From positions 1 through 47,809 of the forward strand of contig JABBOW010000091.1 of NCBI GenBank assembly GCA_012927595.1: DNA of 47,809 nucleotides, given 5' to 3'. Shown here piece after piece: positions 14,611-31,931 of the stretch. Numbering within the stretch: position 1 is the first letter of the stretch; every line of letters begins with the position of its first letter. A model generated the notes under the pieces. That model ran no database searches, had not been told where the DNA came from, and saw nothing but the letters and a program-made list of their open reading frames with translations. This stretch comes from Cellulomonas sp. (lineage in GTDB: Bacteria > Actinomycetota > Actinomycetes > Actinomycetales > Cellulomonadaceae). A program made the translations under genes and the position numbers.

Positions 14611-15828
14611 TCAGACCTCGCGAGCGCGGCGCATGAGCGTGTCGATCGCGATCGCCAGCGCGAGCACCAGCCCGGTGATGACGTAGCGCACTGCCGTGTC
14701 GAGGTTCAGCAGCGTGAGCCCGCTCGAGATCGACTGGATCACGAGCACGCCCAGCAGCGCCGACCACGCGCTCCCACGGCCACCGAACAGGCTCGTGCCA
14801 CCGATGACGGCGGCGGCGATCGCTGTGAGGTTCGCGTCACCCCCGCCGGTCGCCTGGTTCGCGGCGGCGAGCCGGCCGACGGACAGCACGCCGCCGAGCG
14901 CGGCCAGCGTCGAGCACGCGACGAACACCGAGACGAACGTGCGCCGGACGGGGATCCCCGCGCGGCGCGCCGACTCGACGTTGCCGCCGACGGCGCGCAC
15001 CGCCCTCCCCCAGCGGGTGCGGCGCAGCAGCAGGTCGACCACCGCGACCAGACTGACGAACAGCGCGAACGTCACTCCGACGCCTCGGTTGGTGTTGAGG
15101 TAGGCGACGCTGGACCCCAGCACGAGCGCGAGCGCCCCGATGCGGACGCCGAGGTCGACCGGGGACGCGACGGGCAGCTCGGCCCGCCGGCGCCGTGCAC
15201 GCTCGACCATGAGCATCGCGGCATACCCGAGCACGACCGCCGCAACGATCGCCGAGGATGCCGCGGGCGCCAGGAAGCCCTGCTGGCTCAGCCGGACGAG
15301 GGTGGACCGGAACGGGAGGTTGACCGAACCCGTCGGCCCGAGAACGCGCAGCTGCAGGCCGGCGAACACCAGCAGTCCGGCGAGCGTCAGGACGAAGCTC
15401 GGGAGCCCCAGCCGCGTCGTGAGAGCGCCGTACAGGACGCCGACGACCGCGCCGACACCGAGCGCGACGACGACCGCAAGCAGCGTCGGCCACCCGAGCT
15501 GCACCGACCCGATCGCGACGACGGCGGCGGCCAGGCCGCTGACCGAACCGACCGACAGGTCGATCTGCCCGACCAGGAGCACGAGCACGATGCCGAGCGC
15601 GATGACGCCGGTCGCGGCGGACTGGAGCGTGAGGTTGACGAGGTTGTCGCTCGACAGGAAGTGCGGGTTGAGCAGCTGGAACACGAGCCAGATCACGATC
15701 AGGGCGCCCACGATCGGCAGCGTCCCGAGCTGCCCGCTTCGCATGCGCTGGGTCAGCAGGGAGCGCAGACCGCTCAGTCCCCCGACCGGTCCCGGTGCGC
15801 CGGTGCGCGGATGCGTCGAGCCGGTCAT
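14611..15828 (-). CDS. xylH: Sugar ABC transporter permease (XylH-like)
   Basis: A 405-residue permease of the BPD_transp_2/RbsC-XylH family with about ten hydrophobic segments. Family markers: [48 protein letters not shown] and AAAVIGGTSLFGGRGS. ATG 15828 overlaps the ATPase stop (ATGA), and it is the last gene of rok-xylF-xylG-xylH. The family imports pentoses or related monosaccharides; xylose is inferred from similarity of the whole operon to Streptomyces rok7B7-xylFGH. Confidence 0.85.
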   Translation of the reverse strand: MTGSTHPRTGAPGPVGGLSGLRSLLTQRMRSGQLGTLPIVGALIVIWLVFQLLNPHFLSSDNLVNLTLQSAATGVIALGIVLVLLVGQIDLSVGSVSGLAAAVVAIGSVQLGWPTLLAVVVALGVGAVVGVLYGALTTRLGLPSFVLTLAGLLVFAGLQLRVLGPTGSVNLPFRSTLVRLSQQGFLAPAASSAIVAAVVLGYAAMLMVERARRRRAELPVASPVDLGVRIGALALVLGSSVAYLNTNRGVGVTFALFVSLVAVVDLLLRRTRWGRAVRAVGGNVESARRAGIPVRRTFVSVFVACSTLAALGGVLSVGRLAAANQATGGGDANLTAIAAAVIGGTSLFGGRGSAWSALLGVLVIQSISSGLTLLNLDTAVRYVITGLVLALAIAIDTLMRRAREV

Positions 15829-16601
15829 GTCACGTTCTCCTCTCGGCGCGCGGGTCGTGTGCGTCGGCCGACCGGTGTCGCACCGGTCATCGCAGCGATC
15901 AGGTCCTCGTAGCTCACCTGGTCGGCATCGAAGACGCCGTTGGTTCGCCCGAGGCGCAGGACGACGATGCTGTCGGCGACGGCCTGGACATCGACGATCG
16001 AGGAGCTGATGAGCACCACGGCGTGGCCGTCGTCGCGCAGCCGCTCGACGAGGTTGAGCACCTCGGCGGTCTGGGTGATGCCCAGCGCCGCGGTCGGCTC
16101 GTCGAGCACGACCACGCGCGGGTCGCCGAGCAGCGTCCGCGCGATCGCGACAGCCTGGCGCTGCCCGCCGGTCAGGGCGCCGACGGGCACGCGCACGGAC
16201 GGCACCCGCGCGGCGAGCTTGTTGAGCAGGCTCCAGGCCTCCTTCTCCATCGCGACCTCGTCGAGGAGTGGACCGGCCGTGACCTCCTGCCCGAGGAACA
16301 GGTTCTCCACGACGTCGAGGTTCTCGCACAGCGCGCCGTCCTGGAACACCGCCGCGATCCCGAGCGCCCGGGCGAGCCCGGGGGACGCGAGCGTCACAGG
16401 CCGACCGTCGAGCTCGACCTGGCCGGCATCGGGCACGAGGGCTCCCGACAGCACACCGGCGAGGGTCGACTTGCCCGAGCCGTTGTCGCCCACGACCGCG
16501 ACGACCTCGTGGGTGCGGACGTCGAGGTCGACGTGCGCGAGCGCCCGCACGGCGCCGAAGCTCTTGGACACCCCGCGCAGGGACAGCACCGGGGAGCTCA
16601 C
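15825..16601 (-). CDS. xylG: Sugar ABC transporter ATPase (single NBD, XylG-like)
   Basis: A 258-residue ATPase with one nucleotide-binding domain: Walker A GDNGSGKST at 38-46, signature LTGGQRQAVAIAR at 143-155, Walker B VVVLDEPT at 163-170. E. coli XylG and RbsA have two NBDs in about 500 residues; the single-domain form is the actinobacterial XylG type and must homodimerise. GTG 16601 overlaps the xylF stop as GTGA; the longer frame to 16637 would run far into xylF and is less likely. The H-loop position carries Ser (VVLISSSI) instead of the usual His. Confidence 0.87.
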   Translation of the reverse strand: MSSPVLSLRGVSKSFGAVRALAHVDLDVRTHEVVAVVGDNGSGKSTLAGVLSGALVPDAGQVELDGRPVTLASPGLARALGIAAVFQDGALCENLDVVENLFLGQEVTAGPLLDEVAMEKEAWSLLNKLAARVPSVRVPVGALTGGQRQAVAIARTLLGDPRVVVLDEPTAALGITQTAEVLNLVERLRDDGHAVVLISSSIVDVQAVADSIVVLRLGRTNGVFDADQVSYEDLIAAMTGATPVGRRTRPARREENVT

Positions 16602-17683
16602 GAGCCACCACCGGCCATGAGGCCCGCGTCGATGCACGCTTGTCTGTAGGGCTGCACGCAGATCTCCTCCGTGGTGAAGACGCCGCCACCGACCAGGATG
16701 CGGCCGACGTCAGCCTTGGTGACGGCCACCGGCGTGAGCAGCAGCGCCGGGACGCCCGCGACGCGCACTGGGGTCCCCGGCTGCTCACCCCGGGTGACCC
16801 GTACCGCGAGCTCGGCGGCGATGCCGGCCTGCTGCCGGATGGCCTTGTAGACGGTCATGTACTGGTCCCCCGACACGATGCGCTGGACCGCAGCGAGCTC
16901 GGCGTCCTGTCCTGTGACGGGTGGGACGGGGTCGAGGCCCGCTGCCTTCATCGCCGAGATCGCCCCGCCAGCGGTCCCGTCGTTGGCCGCCGCGATCGCG
17001 TCGACCCGGCCGGCGTACTGCGTGAGCTGGCCGGCGACCCACTCCTGGGCCTTGTCGGGGCTCCAGTCGGGGGTGTCGTACGACGCGAGCACGTCGATGT
17101 CGTGGCCCTCGAACGCCGCAAGCTCGCCGGCGCGGTACTGGGCCGAGTTCGGATCGGTGGCCGCACCGCCGACGACCAGTACGCCGCGTCGGCCGTCGCC
17201 GGCGGGAGGCCTGGCCTCGAGCGCACGCACGAGCGCCTCGCCCTGGAGCCGCCCGACCAGCTCGTTGTCGAAGGACACGTAGTAGTCGACGGGCGCGTCG
17301 GCGATGAACCGATCGTAGGCGATGACCTTCACGCCGCGCTCGTTGGCTGCCGCGACGATGCTCGCGGCCGCCGCGGCGTCGACGGCGTCGAGCACGAGCA
17401 CGTTCGCGCCCTGGGTAAGGACCGATTCTGCCTGCTGCTGCTGGCGAGCCGCGTCCTGGTCGGCGTTCGCGTACAGCACTCGGCACTCCGGGCAGCGGGT
17501 GGCGACGACCGCCTCGAACGCCGGCCGGTCGACGCTCTCGTACCGCGCCGTCTTCGACTCGGGCAGCAGCAGCGCGATCGTGTCGGCCGATCGCGACTGC
17601 ACGGCGGGCGTCGCGCAGCCGGCGAGCACGACGAGGGCGGCGACCGCGAAGCTCAGGGCGCGCACCTGGCGACGCGGGCTCAT
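16598..17683 (-). CDS. xylF: Sugar-binding lipoprotein (XylF-like)
   Basis: A 361-residue type-1 periplasmic-binding protein anchored as a lipoprotein: a hydrophobic signal ends in the lipobox LAGC with Cys23. The body has IALLLPESKTARYESVDRPAF, the GANVLVLDAVDA strand and VKVIAYDRFI...VDYYVSFDN, a pattern characteristic of XylF/ChvE-like xylose and aldose binders. It starts at ATG 17683, overlapping the ROK gene stop by 4 nt, so regulator and transporter are coupled. Confidence 0.87.
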   Translation of the reverse strand: MSPRRQVRALSFAVAALVVLAGCATPAVQSRSADTIALLLPESKTARYESVDRPAFEAVVATRCPECRVLYANADQDAARQQQQAESVLTQGANVLVLDAVDAAAAASIVAAANERGVKVIAYDRFIADAPVDYYVSFDNELVGRLQGEALVRALEARPPAGDGRRGVLVVGGAATDPNSAQYRAGELAAFEGHDIDVLASYDTPDWSPDKAQEWVAGQLTQYAGRVDAIAAANDGTAGGAISAMKAAGLDPVPPVTGQDAELAAVQRIVSGDQYMTVYKAIRQQAGIAAELAVRVTRGEQPGTPVRVAGVPALLLTPVAVTKADVGRILVGGGVFTTEEICVQPYRQACIDAGLMAGGGS

Positions 17684-18864
17684 CCCGTCACCGCCAGGGC
17701 GCCGGCGATGCTGGCGCGGTCGAGCGCGACGGAGAGCGCCCCCCGGACCTCCGCAGCCGCTCCGAGCTCGGCCTCGACCACGTCGACTGGCCCCGCGGTG
17801 CTGGGCAGGACCCGCTCTGCCAGGACTGCGCGGAGCGGGTCGAGCAGGAGCGGCCCGGCCGCGGCGAGCTGGCCGCCGACGACGACCAGCTCAGGGTCGA
17901 AGAGGTTGCACACGTTCGCGGCGGCCCGACCGAGGTGCGTACCGGCGTCGGCGATGACGCGACGGCAGTCGGGGTCGCCCTCCTTGGCGCGCGTGATCAT
18001 GTCGCGCATCGTGAGGTGCCCGTGGCTCGGCTGGAGCTGCGCGAGCAGGACAGCGCCCCCGATCAACGTCTCGAGGCAGCCGCGGTTGCCGCACCGGCAG
18101 AGCGGGCCGTCGTCCGCCATGATCATGTGCCCGATCTCCCCCGCGATGCCCGAGCGCCCGTGGAACACGTCGCCGCCGATGATCAGCCCGCCGCCGACGC
18201 CGTACGACACGCGCAGGTAGACGATGTCCCGGCTACCGCGGGCCGCGCCGAGCCGCACCTCGGCGAGCGCGCCGAGGTTGACGTCGTTGTCCACGTAGAC
18301 GGGGATGCCGAGGCGCTGCTCGAGGACGTCCGGGACGACGACGCCGTCCCAGCCTCGCAGGATCCCGACCGTCGAGACCAGCCCTGTGCGCACGTCGACG
18401 GGCGCGGGCACCCCGACCCCGACCGCGAGCACCTCCTGCAGGCTCGCGTCGACTGACTCGACCATCTCGGTCAGCAGCAGAGCCGCCCGCTCGAGACCTG
18501 CGTCGGCCCGGTGGTCGGGTGCCAGTGGCATGCGCTGCTCGGCGACGATGCGGTGGGCCACGTCCGACAGCGCGACGCGCAGCGACCGGGTGTCGAAGTG
18601 GATCCCGGCCACGAGCCCGAGGTTGCGCGCGAGCGTGACCTGCTGCGCGCGCCTGCCGCTGCGCGAGGTGGGCGCGGTGTGCAGCAGACCGATCGCGGTG
18701 AGCTCCTTGACGATGTTCGACACGGTCGCCGGGGACAGCCCTGTCACACCGGCCAGCTCGACCTGTGTGAGGGAGCCCCGTTGCTGAACTGCACTCACGA
18801 TCCGGGCCCGGTTGGCTTCACGAAGTGAAGTTTGAGAGCCGGGAGTCGCCCGGTCAGTGCCCAC
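17680..18864 (-). CDS. ROK-family transcriptional regulator
   Basis: A 394-residue ROK repressor: winged helix-turn-helix about 20-75 (LTQVELAGVTGLSPATVSNIVKEL), then an ASKHA kinase-like domain with DNDVNLGALAE and the zinc-binding CRCGNRGCLE. It lacks an obvious role as a sugar kinase. As first gene of its operon it probably autoregulates and controls xylFGH, like Rok7B7 of Streptomyces. GTG 18864 is the only good upstream start. Confidence 0.88.
   Translation of the reverse strand: MGTDRATPGSQTSLREANRARIVSAVQQRGSLTQVELAGVTGLSPATVSNIVKELTAIGLLHTAPTSRSGRRAQQVTLARNLGLVAGIHFDTRSLRVALSDVAHRIVAEQRMPLAPDHRADAGLERAALLLTEMVESVDASLQEVLAVGVGVPAPVDVRTGLVSTVGILRGWDGVVVPDVLEQRLGIPVYVDNDVNLGALAEVRLGAARGSRDIVYLRVSYGVGGGLIIGGDVFHGRSGIAGEIGHMIMADDGPLCRCGNRGCLETLIGGAVLLAQLQPSHGHLTMRDMITRAKEGDPDCRRVIADAGTHLGRAAANVCNLFDPELVVVGGQLAAAGPLLLDPLRAVLAERVLPSTAGPVDVVEAELGAAAEVRGALSVALDRASIAGALAVTG
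18816..18830. promoter_or_regulatory. Palindrome at the 5' end of the ROK gene
   Basis: CTTCACGAAGTGAAG is a 6-3-6 perfect inverted repeat covering about codons 12-16 of the ROK gene. It is less GC-rich than its surroundings. It could be an autoregulatory operator inside the coding region, but it also encodes conserved residues near LREANRA, so chance is possible. Confidence 0.3.
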
Positions 18865-18950
18865 GCGCGCACACTACCGCCCGCGACGCTCGCCGGTCGC
18901 CACGTGCGTGGACGCGTCGTAACGAGGGGTGGGCAGGACGCGGCCGACCG

Positions 18951-18987
18951 GGCGGCTCAGGCGTTCATCTGTTGTGCCCGAGCCGCC
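18951..18987 (-). terminator. Hairpin after the amylopullulanase gene
   Basis: GGCGGCTC (18951-18958) and GAGCCGCC (18980-18987) form an 8-bp stem 16 nt after the amylopullulanase stop, ahead of the ROK operon on the same strand. No T-run. Confidence 0.4.
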
Positions 18988-19002
18988 GGTGCAGAGTCGT
19001 CA

Positions 19003-24804
<5,802 letters not shown>

Positions 24805-24821
24805 TCCCGGCTCCTTCGTCG

Positions 24822-24841
24822 CCCGCACAACGATGTGCGGG
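24822..24841 (-). other. Hairpin in amylopullulanase 5' UTR
   Basis: CCCGCAC (24822-24828) pairs with GTGCGGG (24835-24841), a perfect 7-bp stem with a 6-nt loop, between the inferred transcription start and the Shine-Dalgarno. It could stabilise the message or affect ribosome access. Confidence 0.4.
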
Positions 24842-24857
24842 ATGGCGTGCGGCAGAG

Positions 24858-24886
24858 ACGGTAGCGATTACTGCAAATCACCGCAA
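24858..24886 (-). promoter_or_regulatory. Amylopullulanase promoter with overlapping direct repeat
   Basis: On the minus strand TTGCGG (-35), a 17-bp spacer and TACCGT (-10) form a good promoter. Two adjacent 10-mers, TTGCGGTGAT and TTGCAGTAAT (complement of 24877-24886 and 24867-24876), cover the -35 and most of the spacer. The repeat of one helical turn suggests a regulator site, probably a maltose or glucose repressor; which one is unknown. Confidence 0.5.
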
Positions 24887-25073
24887 TACCTGAGAATCTG
24901 CACGACATCGTGGGATGAATACTCCAGGGCTTCGTGTCATCGTCGATGGCGTCCGCGCAGGTGGCACGCCTGCAATCCGGTGGGCACGGACCCAGCGGCT
25001 TACAGCCGACGCACAGGTCACTCCGCGCGGGTGCTCCGCTGCCCTCCGCTCAGCATGGCTGGTAGCCCTGCGC

Positions 25074-25349
25074 TCAGCCGAGCGCGCGCAGCTCGTCGAG
25101 ACGCCCCGCAAGGCCCGGAACGGCGTCGTCAACCTCGACGAGCTTGTCCCGGCTCGTCGCACCTGAGACCAGCCGCACGTTCCGGCGCCTGGCCCCGAGG
25201 GACCCCGCAAGGGCCGCGAGGGCCGCCTCCGTCGCCGCGCCGTCGACCGCCCGGGCGTTCACGGCGACCACGAGCCGGTCGCCGTGCAGACCGCCGACGC
25301 GCGCACGGGACGCACCGGGTTTGACCCTGATCGCGACGCGCACGCTCAC
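25074..25349 (-). CDS. DUF167 (YggU) family protein
   Basis: A 91-residue protein with the DUF167 core: VAIRVKPGASRARVGG, then LVVAVNARAVDGAATEAALAALAG and the late motif VRLVSGATSRDKLVEV. The family is widespread and small, without an assigned biochemical role. GTG 25349 is chosen because the motif starts two or three residues later; the open frame extends upstream without homology. It follows mdh by 28 bp and is probably the last gene of icd-mdh-DUF167. Confidence 0.8.
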   Translation of the reverse strand: MSVRVAIRVKPGASRARVGGLHGDRLVVAVNARAVDGAATEAALAALAGSLGARRRNVRLVSGATSRDKLVEVDDAVPGLAGRLDELRALG

Positions 25350-25377
25350 CGGTCCCCGGACCGCGGTACCCGGCGGT

Positions 25378-27658
<2,281 letters not shown>

Positions 27659-27700
27659 GCGGGGATGCTCCTGTGCTGGGGGGTCCACGTGCCTTCGGCA

Positions 27701-27719
27701 AGATTACTCGACATCAAGA
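27701..27719 (-). promoter_or_regulatory. icd promoter -10 with overlapping inverted repeat
   Basis: TAATCT (complement of 27701-27706) is a TANNNT -10. Directly upstream on the minus strand lies TCTTGATGTCGAGT (27706-27719), an imperfect palindrome of half-sites TCTTGA and TCGAGT around TG. A closely similar element lies at the sucC promoter, suggesting a shared repressor; MarR-type sites look like this, but the regulator is not identified. Confidence 0.5.
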
Positions 27720-27790
27720 GACTTTGCGCCGGCGCGACCGATCCGCCCACGAGCTCGGCCCCGGCGACCCGCACCACCCCGCACATGCCG

Positions 27791-27827
27791 GACGGGCCCG
27801 GCCGGGTGATCCCCGGCCGAGCCCGTC
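27791..27827 (-). terminator. Terminator hairpin of the multiple-sugar ABC operon
   Basis: GACGGGC (27791-27797) pairs with GCCCGTC (27821-27827), and CGGCCGGG with its inner complement, giving about 15 bp with one mismatch and a short loop. It lies about 50 nt past the stop of the binding-protein gene and before icd. Confidence 0.6.
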
Positions 27828-27875
27828 CCTCGTGCTGTGGTGCGGTAGTGCTGACGTGCTAGTGACGCGCTGCGA

Positions 27876-29000
27876 TCAGGAACCCTTGACGACAGCGAGC
27901 AGCTTCGGGTCGTTGGCGTACGACTCGGCAGCGTTCGCCTTGGTGACGATCTGCGGCGGCAGCAGGAACGCCGGGACGACCTTGACACCGTTGTTGTACG
28001 ACTTGGTGTCGTTCACGTCGGGCGTCTTGCCCTTGCTCAGGTCGGTCGCCATCTGGACAGCGGCCTTGACGAGGTTGCGCGTGTCCTTGTTGATCGTGGA
28101 GTACTGCTCGCCGGCCATGATCGACTTGACCGACTCGACCTCGGAGTCCTGACCGGTGACGGTCGGGAGAGCCTTGCCTGCACCCTTGATCGACGTGATG
28201 ATCGCGCGGGCCAGCGTGTCGTTCGGGGACAGGACGCCATCGAGCGTCTTGGTGCCGTTGTAGGTGCTCGTCAGCAGCGAGTCCATACGGCTCTGGGCGT
28301 TCTCGGCCTTCCAGCCGGCAGTTGCCGTCTGCTTGATGTCGGTCTGACCCGAGCCGACGATGACGTCGCCCTTGTCGATGGCCGGCTTCAGGATGTCCAT
28401 CGCGCCGTTGAAGAACACGGGCGCGTTGGCGTCGTCCGAGGAGCCCGAGAACAGCTCGATCGTGTACGGGCCGGTGGCCTTCTTGGCCTTCATGCCGTCC
28501 AGCAGGGCCTGACCCTGGAGCTGACCGACCTTGAAGTTGTCGTACGCGACGTAGTAGTCGACAGCCTTGGTGTTGAGGATCAGGCGGTCGTACGCGATGA
28601 CGATCGCGCCGGCGGCCTGAGCGGCCTCGACCTGAGTGCTGAGCTGCGCACCGTCGGCCGCGCCGATGATGATGACCTTCGCGCCCTTGGTCACCATCGC
28701 GGTGATCTGGCCCTGCTGGTCGGCGACGGTGCCCGAGGCGGCCGCGTACTGCACGTCCGACTTGAAGCCCGCGCCCTTGAGGTCCTGGGTGAACAGGTCA
28801 CCGGCGAGAACCCAGTTCTCCGACGTCTTCGACGGGAGTGCAACCCCGACGAGAGAGTCGGCCGCGAATCCCGACATGGCGGCCGAGGCCGAGCCCGAGG
28901 CTGCGGGGGTGGTCGTGTCGGCTGTACGGCTTGAGCAGGCGGTCAGCGACAGCGCTGCCACCGCGGCGAGCGCGAGGGAGGTCTTGACGATCTTGCGCAT
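27876..29000 (-). CDS. chvE: Multiple-monosaccharide binding lipoprotein (ChvE-like)
   Basis: A 374-residue solute-binding lipoprotein with lipobox LTAC (Cys22) and an Ala/Ser/Thr-rich linker. The mature part carries VGVALPSKTSENWVLAG, ARG-free GAKVIIIGAADGAQL, IAYDRLILNTKAVDYYVAYDN and the C-terminal GVKVVPAFLLPPQIVTKAN typical of ChvE/MmsE binders of glucose, galactose, xylose and arabinose. It is the last gene of the operon, 109 bp after the permease, with hairpins in the gap; this order is unlike chvE-gguA-gguB, where the binder comes first. Confidence 0.87.
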   Translation of the reverse strand: MRKIVKTSLALAAVAALSLTACSSRTADTTTPAASGSASAAMSGFAADSLVGVALPSKTSENWVLAGDLFTQDLKGAGFKSDVQYAAASGTVADQQGQITAMVTKGAKVIIIGAADGAQLSTQVEAAQAAGAIVIAYDRLILNTKAVDYYVAYDNFKVGQLQGQALLDGMKAKKATGPYTIELFSGSSDDANAPVFFNGAMDILKPAIDKGDVIVGSGQTDIKQTATAGWKAENAQSRMDSLLTSTYNGTKTLDGVLSPNDTLARAIITSIKGAGKALPTVTGQDSEVESVKSIMAGEQYSTINKDTRNLVKAAVQMATDLSKGKTPDVNDTKSYNNGVKVVPAFLLPPQIVTKANAAESYANDPKLLAVVKGS

Positions 29001-29046
29001 GGTGCGTCACATCTCTTTCTCGGAATTGATCCTGTGTGGTGCTACC

Positions 29047-29065
29047 CGGCAGCTGCTTACTGCCG
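29047..29065 (-). other. Intercistronic hairpin before the binding-protein gene
   Basis: CGGCAG (29047-29052) and CTGCCG (29060-29065) form a 6-bp stem in the 109-bp gap between permease and binder. Such hairpins often allow a higher level of the binding protein by protecting or processing the mRNA. A separate promoter in the gap is possible but not obvious. Confidence 0.35.
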
Positions 29066-29109
29066 CGGTGGTCGTTCATCTCGACGGCGCTAGGCGTCGC
29101 CTTCAACAC

Positions 29110-30384
29110 TCAAGAAGCGGCTTGGACGGGCCCCGGTGGGCCGTTCACTTCCTCGCCCTTCTCGAACCTTTTCGTCATGAACCCGATGAGGGACGGCTTG
29201 CCCTGCATCTTGTTGTAGACGTCGATCCCGACCGCGATGAGCAGCACGAGGCCCGTGATCATCTGGACCCGGTCGGCGCCGACACCCAACAGCTGTAGGC
29301 CGTTCTTGAGTACGCCCATGACCAGGCCACCGACGATAGAGCCGACGATCGTGCCGGAGCCGCCGGCGACCGCCGCACCACCGATGAAGCAGGCCGCGAT
29401 CGCGTCAAGCTCCCAGTTCAGGCCGTCCTGAGGGCCAGAAGCAGCGGAGCGGGCCACGAAGATCATGCCCGCGAGCGCGGCCAGGATCGACATGTTCATC
29501 ATCACCAGGAAGTGCACGCGCTTGGACTTGACGCCCGAGAGCTGCGCGGCCAGCCGGTTGCCACCGACCGCGTAGATGTGGCGTCCGAAGATCATGTTGT
29601 TCATGATGAACGAGTACACGACGACCAGGGCGACCAGGATGAGGCCCGAGATCGGGAAGCTCGTCCCGACGCGACCGCCGGCGAACAGGAACGCGACATA
29701 GACGACGACGACGACCAAGACCGTCACCTTGACGACGCTCACCCAGCCTGGAGCCATCTCCGAGCCCATCTCGCGCTGAGTCTTGCGCAGCCGGAGCTCG
29801 CGGATGACCACGATGATCGCGAGCAGCACGCCGAGCAGCAGGGTGAGGTTGTTGTACCCGGTATTCGGGCCGACCTCGGGCAGGTACCCCGCACCGATGA
29901 CGCGGAAGCCCTCGGGGACCGGGATCGTGTTCGCGTTGCCGATGAACTGGTTCATCCCGCGGAACAGGAGCATCCCCGCAAGCGTCACGATGAAGGCCGG
30001 GACCCCGACGTACGCCGTCCAGAAGCCCTGCCATGCGCCGATCGCCGCACCGACCAGGAGCCCGAGGATGACCGCGAGGCCCCACGGGAGGGAGTAGTTC
30101 TTCATCGCCGTGGCCACCACGATCCCCGCCACCGCGGCCACGGACCCGACCGACAGGTCGATGTTGCCCAGGATGATCACCATGACCATGCCGATGGCGA
30201 GGATCAGGATGTAGGAGAACTGGCTCACGATGGCGATCAGGTTGACCGGGTCGAGCGTCAGCCCGTGGGTCAGGACCTGAAACAGCAGGATGATCCCGAC
30301 GAGCGTGAAGATCATGCCGAATTGACGGGCGTTCGACGTGCCTCCGCCGAACATCTTCTTGATGTCTGAGAATTTAGTGGTCAT
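29110..30384 (-). CDS. mmsB: Multiple-monosaccharide ABC permease (GguB/MmsB-like)
   Basis: A 424-residue permease of the same superfamily as XylH, with about ten membrane segments. Markers: [52 protein letters not shown] and [24 protein letters not shown] 30384 overlaps the ATPase stop by 4 nt. The C-terminal 25 residues are cytoplasmic and charged. Together with the double-NBD ATPase it forms the sugar channel. Confidence 0.9.
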   Translation of the reverse strand: MTTKFSDIKKMFGGGTSNARQFGMIFTLVGIILLFQVLTHGLTLDPVNLIAIVSQFSYILILAIGMVMVIILGNIDLSVGSVAAVAGIVVATAMKNYSLPWGLAVILGLLVGAAIGAWQGFWTAYVGVPAFIVTLAGMLLFRGMNQFIGNANTIPVPEGFRVIGAGYLPEVGPNTGYNNLTLLLGVLLAIIVVIRELRLRKTQREMGSEMAPGWVSVVKVTVLVVVVVYVAFLFAGGRVGTSFPISGLILVALVVVYSFIMNNMIFGRHIYAVGGNRLAAQLSGVKSKRVHFLVMMNMSILAALAGMIFVARSAASGPQDGLNWELDAIAACFIGGAAVAGGSGTIVGSIVGGLVMGVLKNGLQLLGVGADRVQMITGLVLLIAVGIDVYNKMQGKPSLIGFMTKRFEKGEEVNGPPGPVQAAS

Positions 30385-31931
30385 CGGTCCTGAGTCTTCT
30401 TCTTGGTCGAGGTCATGGTGCGCATGAGCGCTTCGGGGGTTGCGTCGGCGGCGGCCACCTCACTGGTGATCTGGCCTTCGAAGATCGTGTAGATGCGGTC
30501 CGAGATCCCGAGCAGCTCGGGCAGCTCCGAGGAGATGACGATGACGCCCTTCCCCTGGTCGGCGAGCTGTTGGATGATCCCGTAGATCTCGTACTTCGCC
30601 CCGACGTCGATGCCCCGCGTGGGCTCGTCGAGGATCAGCAGGTCGGGCTCGGTGAACATCCACTTCGCGAGGACGACCTTCTGCTGGTTGCCGCCCGAGA
30701 GCTTCGAGAGGCCCTCGTCCACGCTCGGCGTCTTGATGCGCAGGCTCGCGCGGTACCGCTCGGCGATGGCGTGCTCCTGCGACTTGTCGATCCGCTGACC
30801 GTGGGAGATCCGCGTCAGCTTCGCCGAGACGACCGACCGCTTGATGTCGTCGAGCAGGTTCAGACCGAGGACCTTGCGGTCCTCCGAGACGTACGCCAGA
30901 CCGTGGTCGATCGCCTCCGACACGTCGCGCACCTGGATCGCGCGGCCGTCCTTGACGATCGTGCCGCGCACGTAGTTGCCGTAGGACCGCCCGAAGACGC
31001 TCATGGCGAGCTCGGTGCGGCCCGCACCCATCAGCCCCGCGAAGCCGACGATCTCGCCGCGCCGGACCGTGAAGCTCGATCCCTTGCACACGAGTCGCTC
31101 AGCGACCTGGGGGTGCTCGACCGTCCAGTCCTTGACCTCGAAGAACACCTCGCCGATGTTCGGCGTGTGGTCCGGGAAGCGGTTCTCAAGGCTCCGGCCC
31201 ACCATGCCGCGGATGATGCGATCTTCGTTGACGCCGTCGACGACCTTGTCGAGCGTCTCGACAAGGCGGCCGTCGCGCAGGATCGTGATCGAGTCCGCGA
31301 CCCGCTCGAGCTCGTCGAGCTTGTGGGAGATCATGATCGACGCGATGCCCTTGCTCCGCAGACCGACGATCAGGTCGAGCAGGTGCTGGGAGTCGGCCGC
31401 GTTCAGCGCGGCGGTGGGCTCGTCAAGGATGAGCAGCTTGACCTGCTTGCTCAGGGCCTTGGCGATCTCGACGAGCTGCTGCTTGCCCACACCGATGTTC
31501 CTGATCAGCGTGTCGGGGTCCTCATCGAGGCCGACCCGGGCAAGCAGCTCGATGGCGAGGCGCTTGGCGGTTCTCCAGTTGATCACGCCGCGCTCGGCGG
31601 GCTCGTTGCCGAGGAAGATGTTCTCGGTGATCGACAGCCCCGGGATCAGCGCCAGCTCCTGGTGGATGATCACGATGCCAGCGTGCTCGCTAGCGTTGAT
31701 GTCCTTGAACCGGACGACCTCGCCCTGGAAGACGATCTCGCCGGTGTAGGACCCGTACGGGTAGACGCCCGACAGCACCTTCATCAGGGTCGACTTGCCG
31801 GCACCGTTCTCACCGCAGATCGCGTGGATCTCGTTGGCCTTGACCGTCAAGGAGACGTCCGCTAGCGCCTTGACGCCGGGGAACTCCTTGGTGATCGCGC
31901 GCATCTCGAGGATCGTGGGCTCAGCGGACAT
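30381..31931 (-). CDS. mmsA: Multiple-monosaccharide ABC ATPase (GguA/MmsA-like, two NBDs)
   Basis: A 516-residue fused double ATPase. NBD1 has GENGAGKST (Walker A), a divergent signature [15 protein letters not shown] and [15 protein letters not shown]2 has the degenerate Walker [10 protein letters not shown], a consensus signature [15 protein letters not shown] and [12 protein letters not shown], the usual asymmetry of the RbsA/MglA/GguA class. ATG 31931 is preceded by GAGAGG with 7-nt spacing. The first gene of the operon; the ROK gene lies directly upstream on the same strand. Confidence 0.92.
   Translation of the reverse strand: MSAEPTILEMRAITKEFPGVKALADVSLTVKANEIHAICGENGAGKSTLMKVLSGVYPYGSYTGEIVFQGEVVRFKDINASEHAGIVIIHQELALIPGLSITENIFLGNEPAERGVINWRTAKRLAIELLARVGLDEDPDTLIRNIGVGKQQLVEIAKALSKQVKLLILDEPTAALNAADSQHLLDLIVGLRSKGIASIMISHKLDELERVADSITILRDGRLVETLDKVVDGVNEDRIIRGMVGRSLENRFPDHTPNIGEVFFEVKDWTVEHPQVAERLVCKGSSFTVRRGEIVGFAGLMGAGRTELAMSVFGRSYGNYVRGTIVKDGRAIQVRDVSEAIDHGLAYVSEDRKVLGLNLLDDIKRSVVSAKLTRISHGQRIDKSQEHAIAERYRASLRIKTPSVDEGLSKLSGGNQQKVVLAKWMFTEPDLLILDEPTRGIDVGAKYEIYGIIQQLADQGKGVIVISSELPELLGISDRIYTIFEGQITSEVAAADATPEALMRTMTSTKKKTQDR

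Noticed and set aside
25070-25085. GCGCTC-AGCC-GAGCGC as a terminator of the DUF167 gene
   Set aside because: It overlaps the end of the coding sequence and is only 6 bp; it may be chance in GC-rich DNA.
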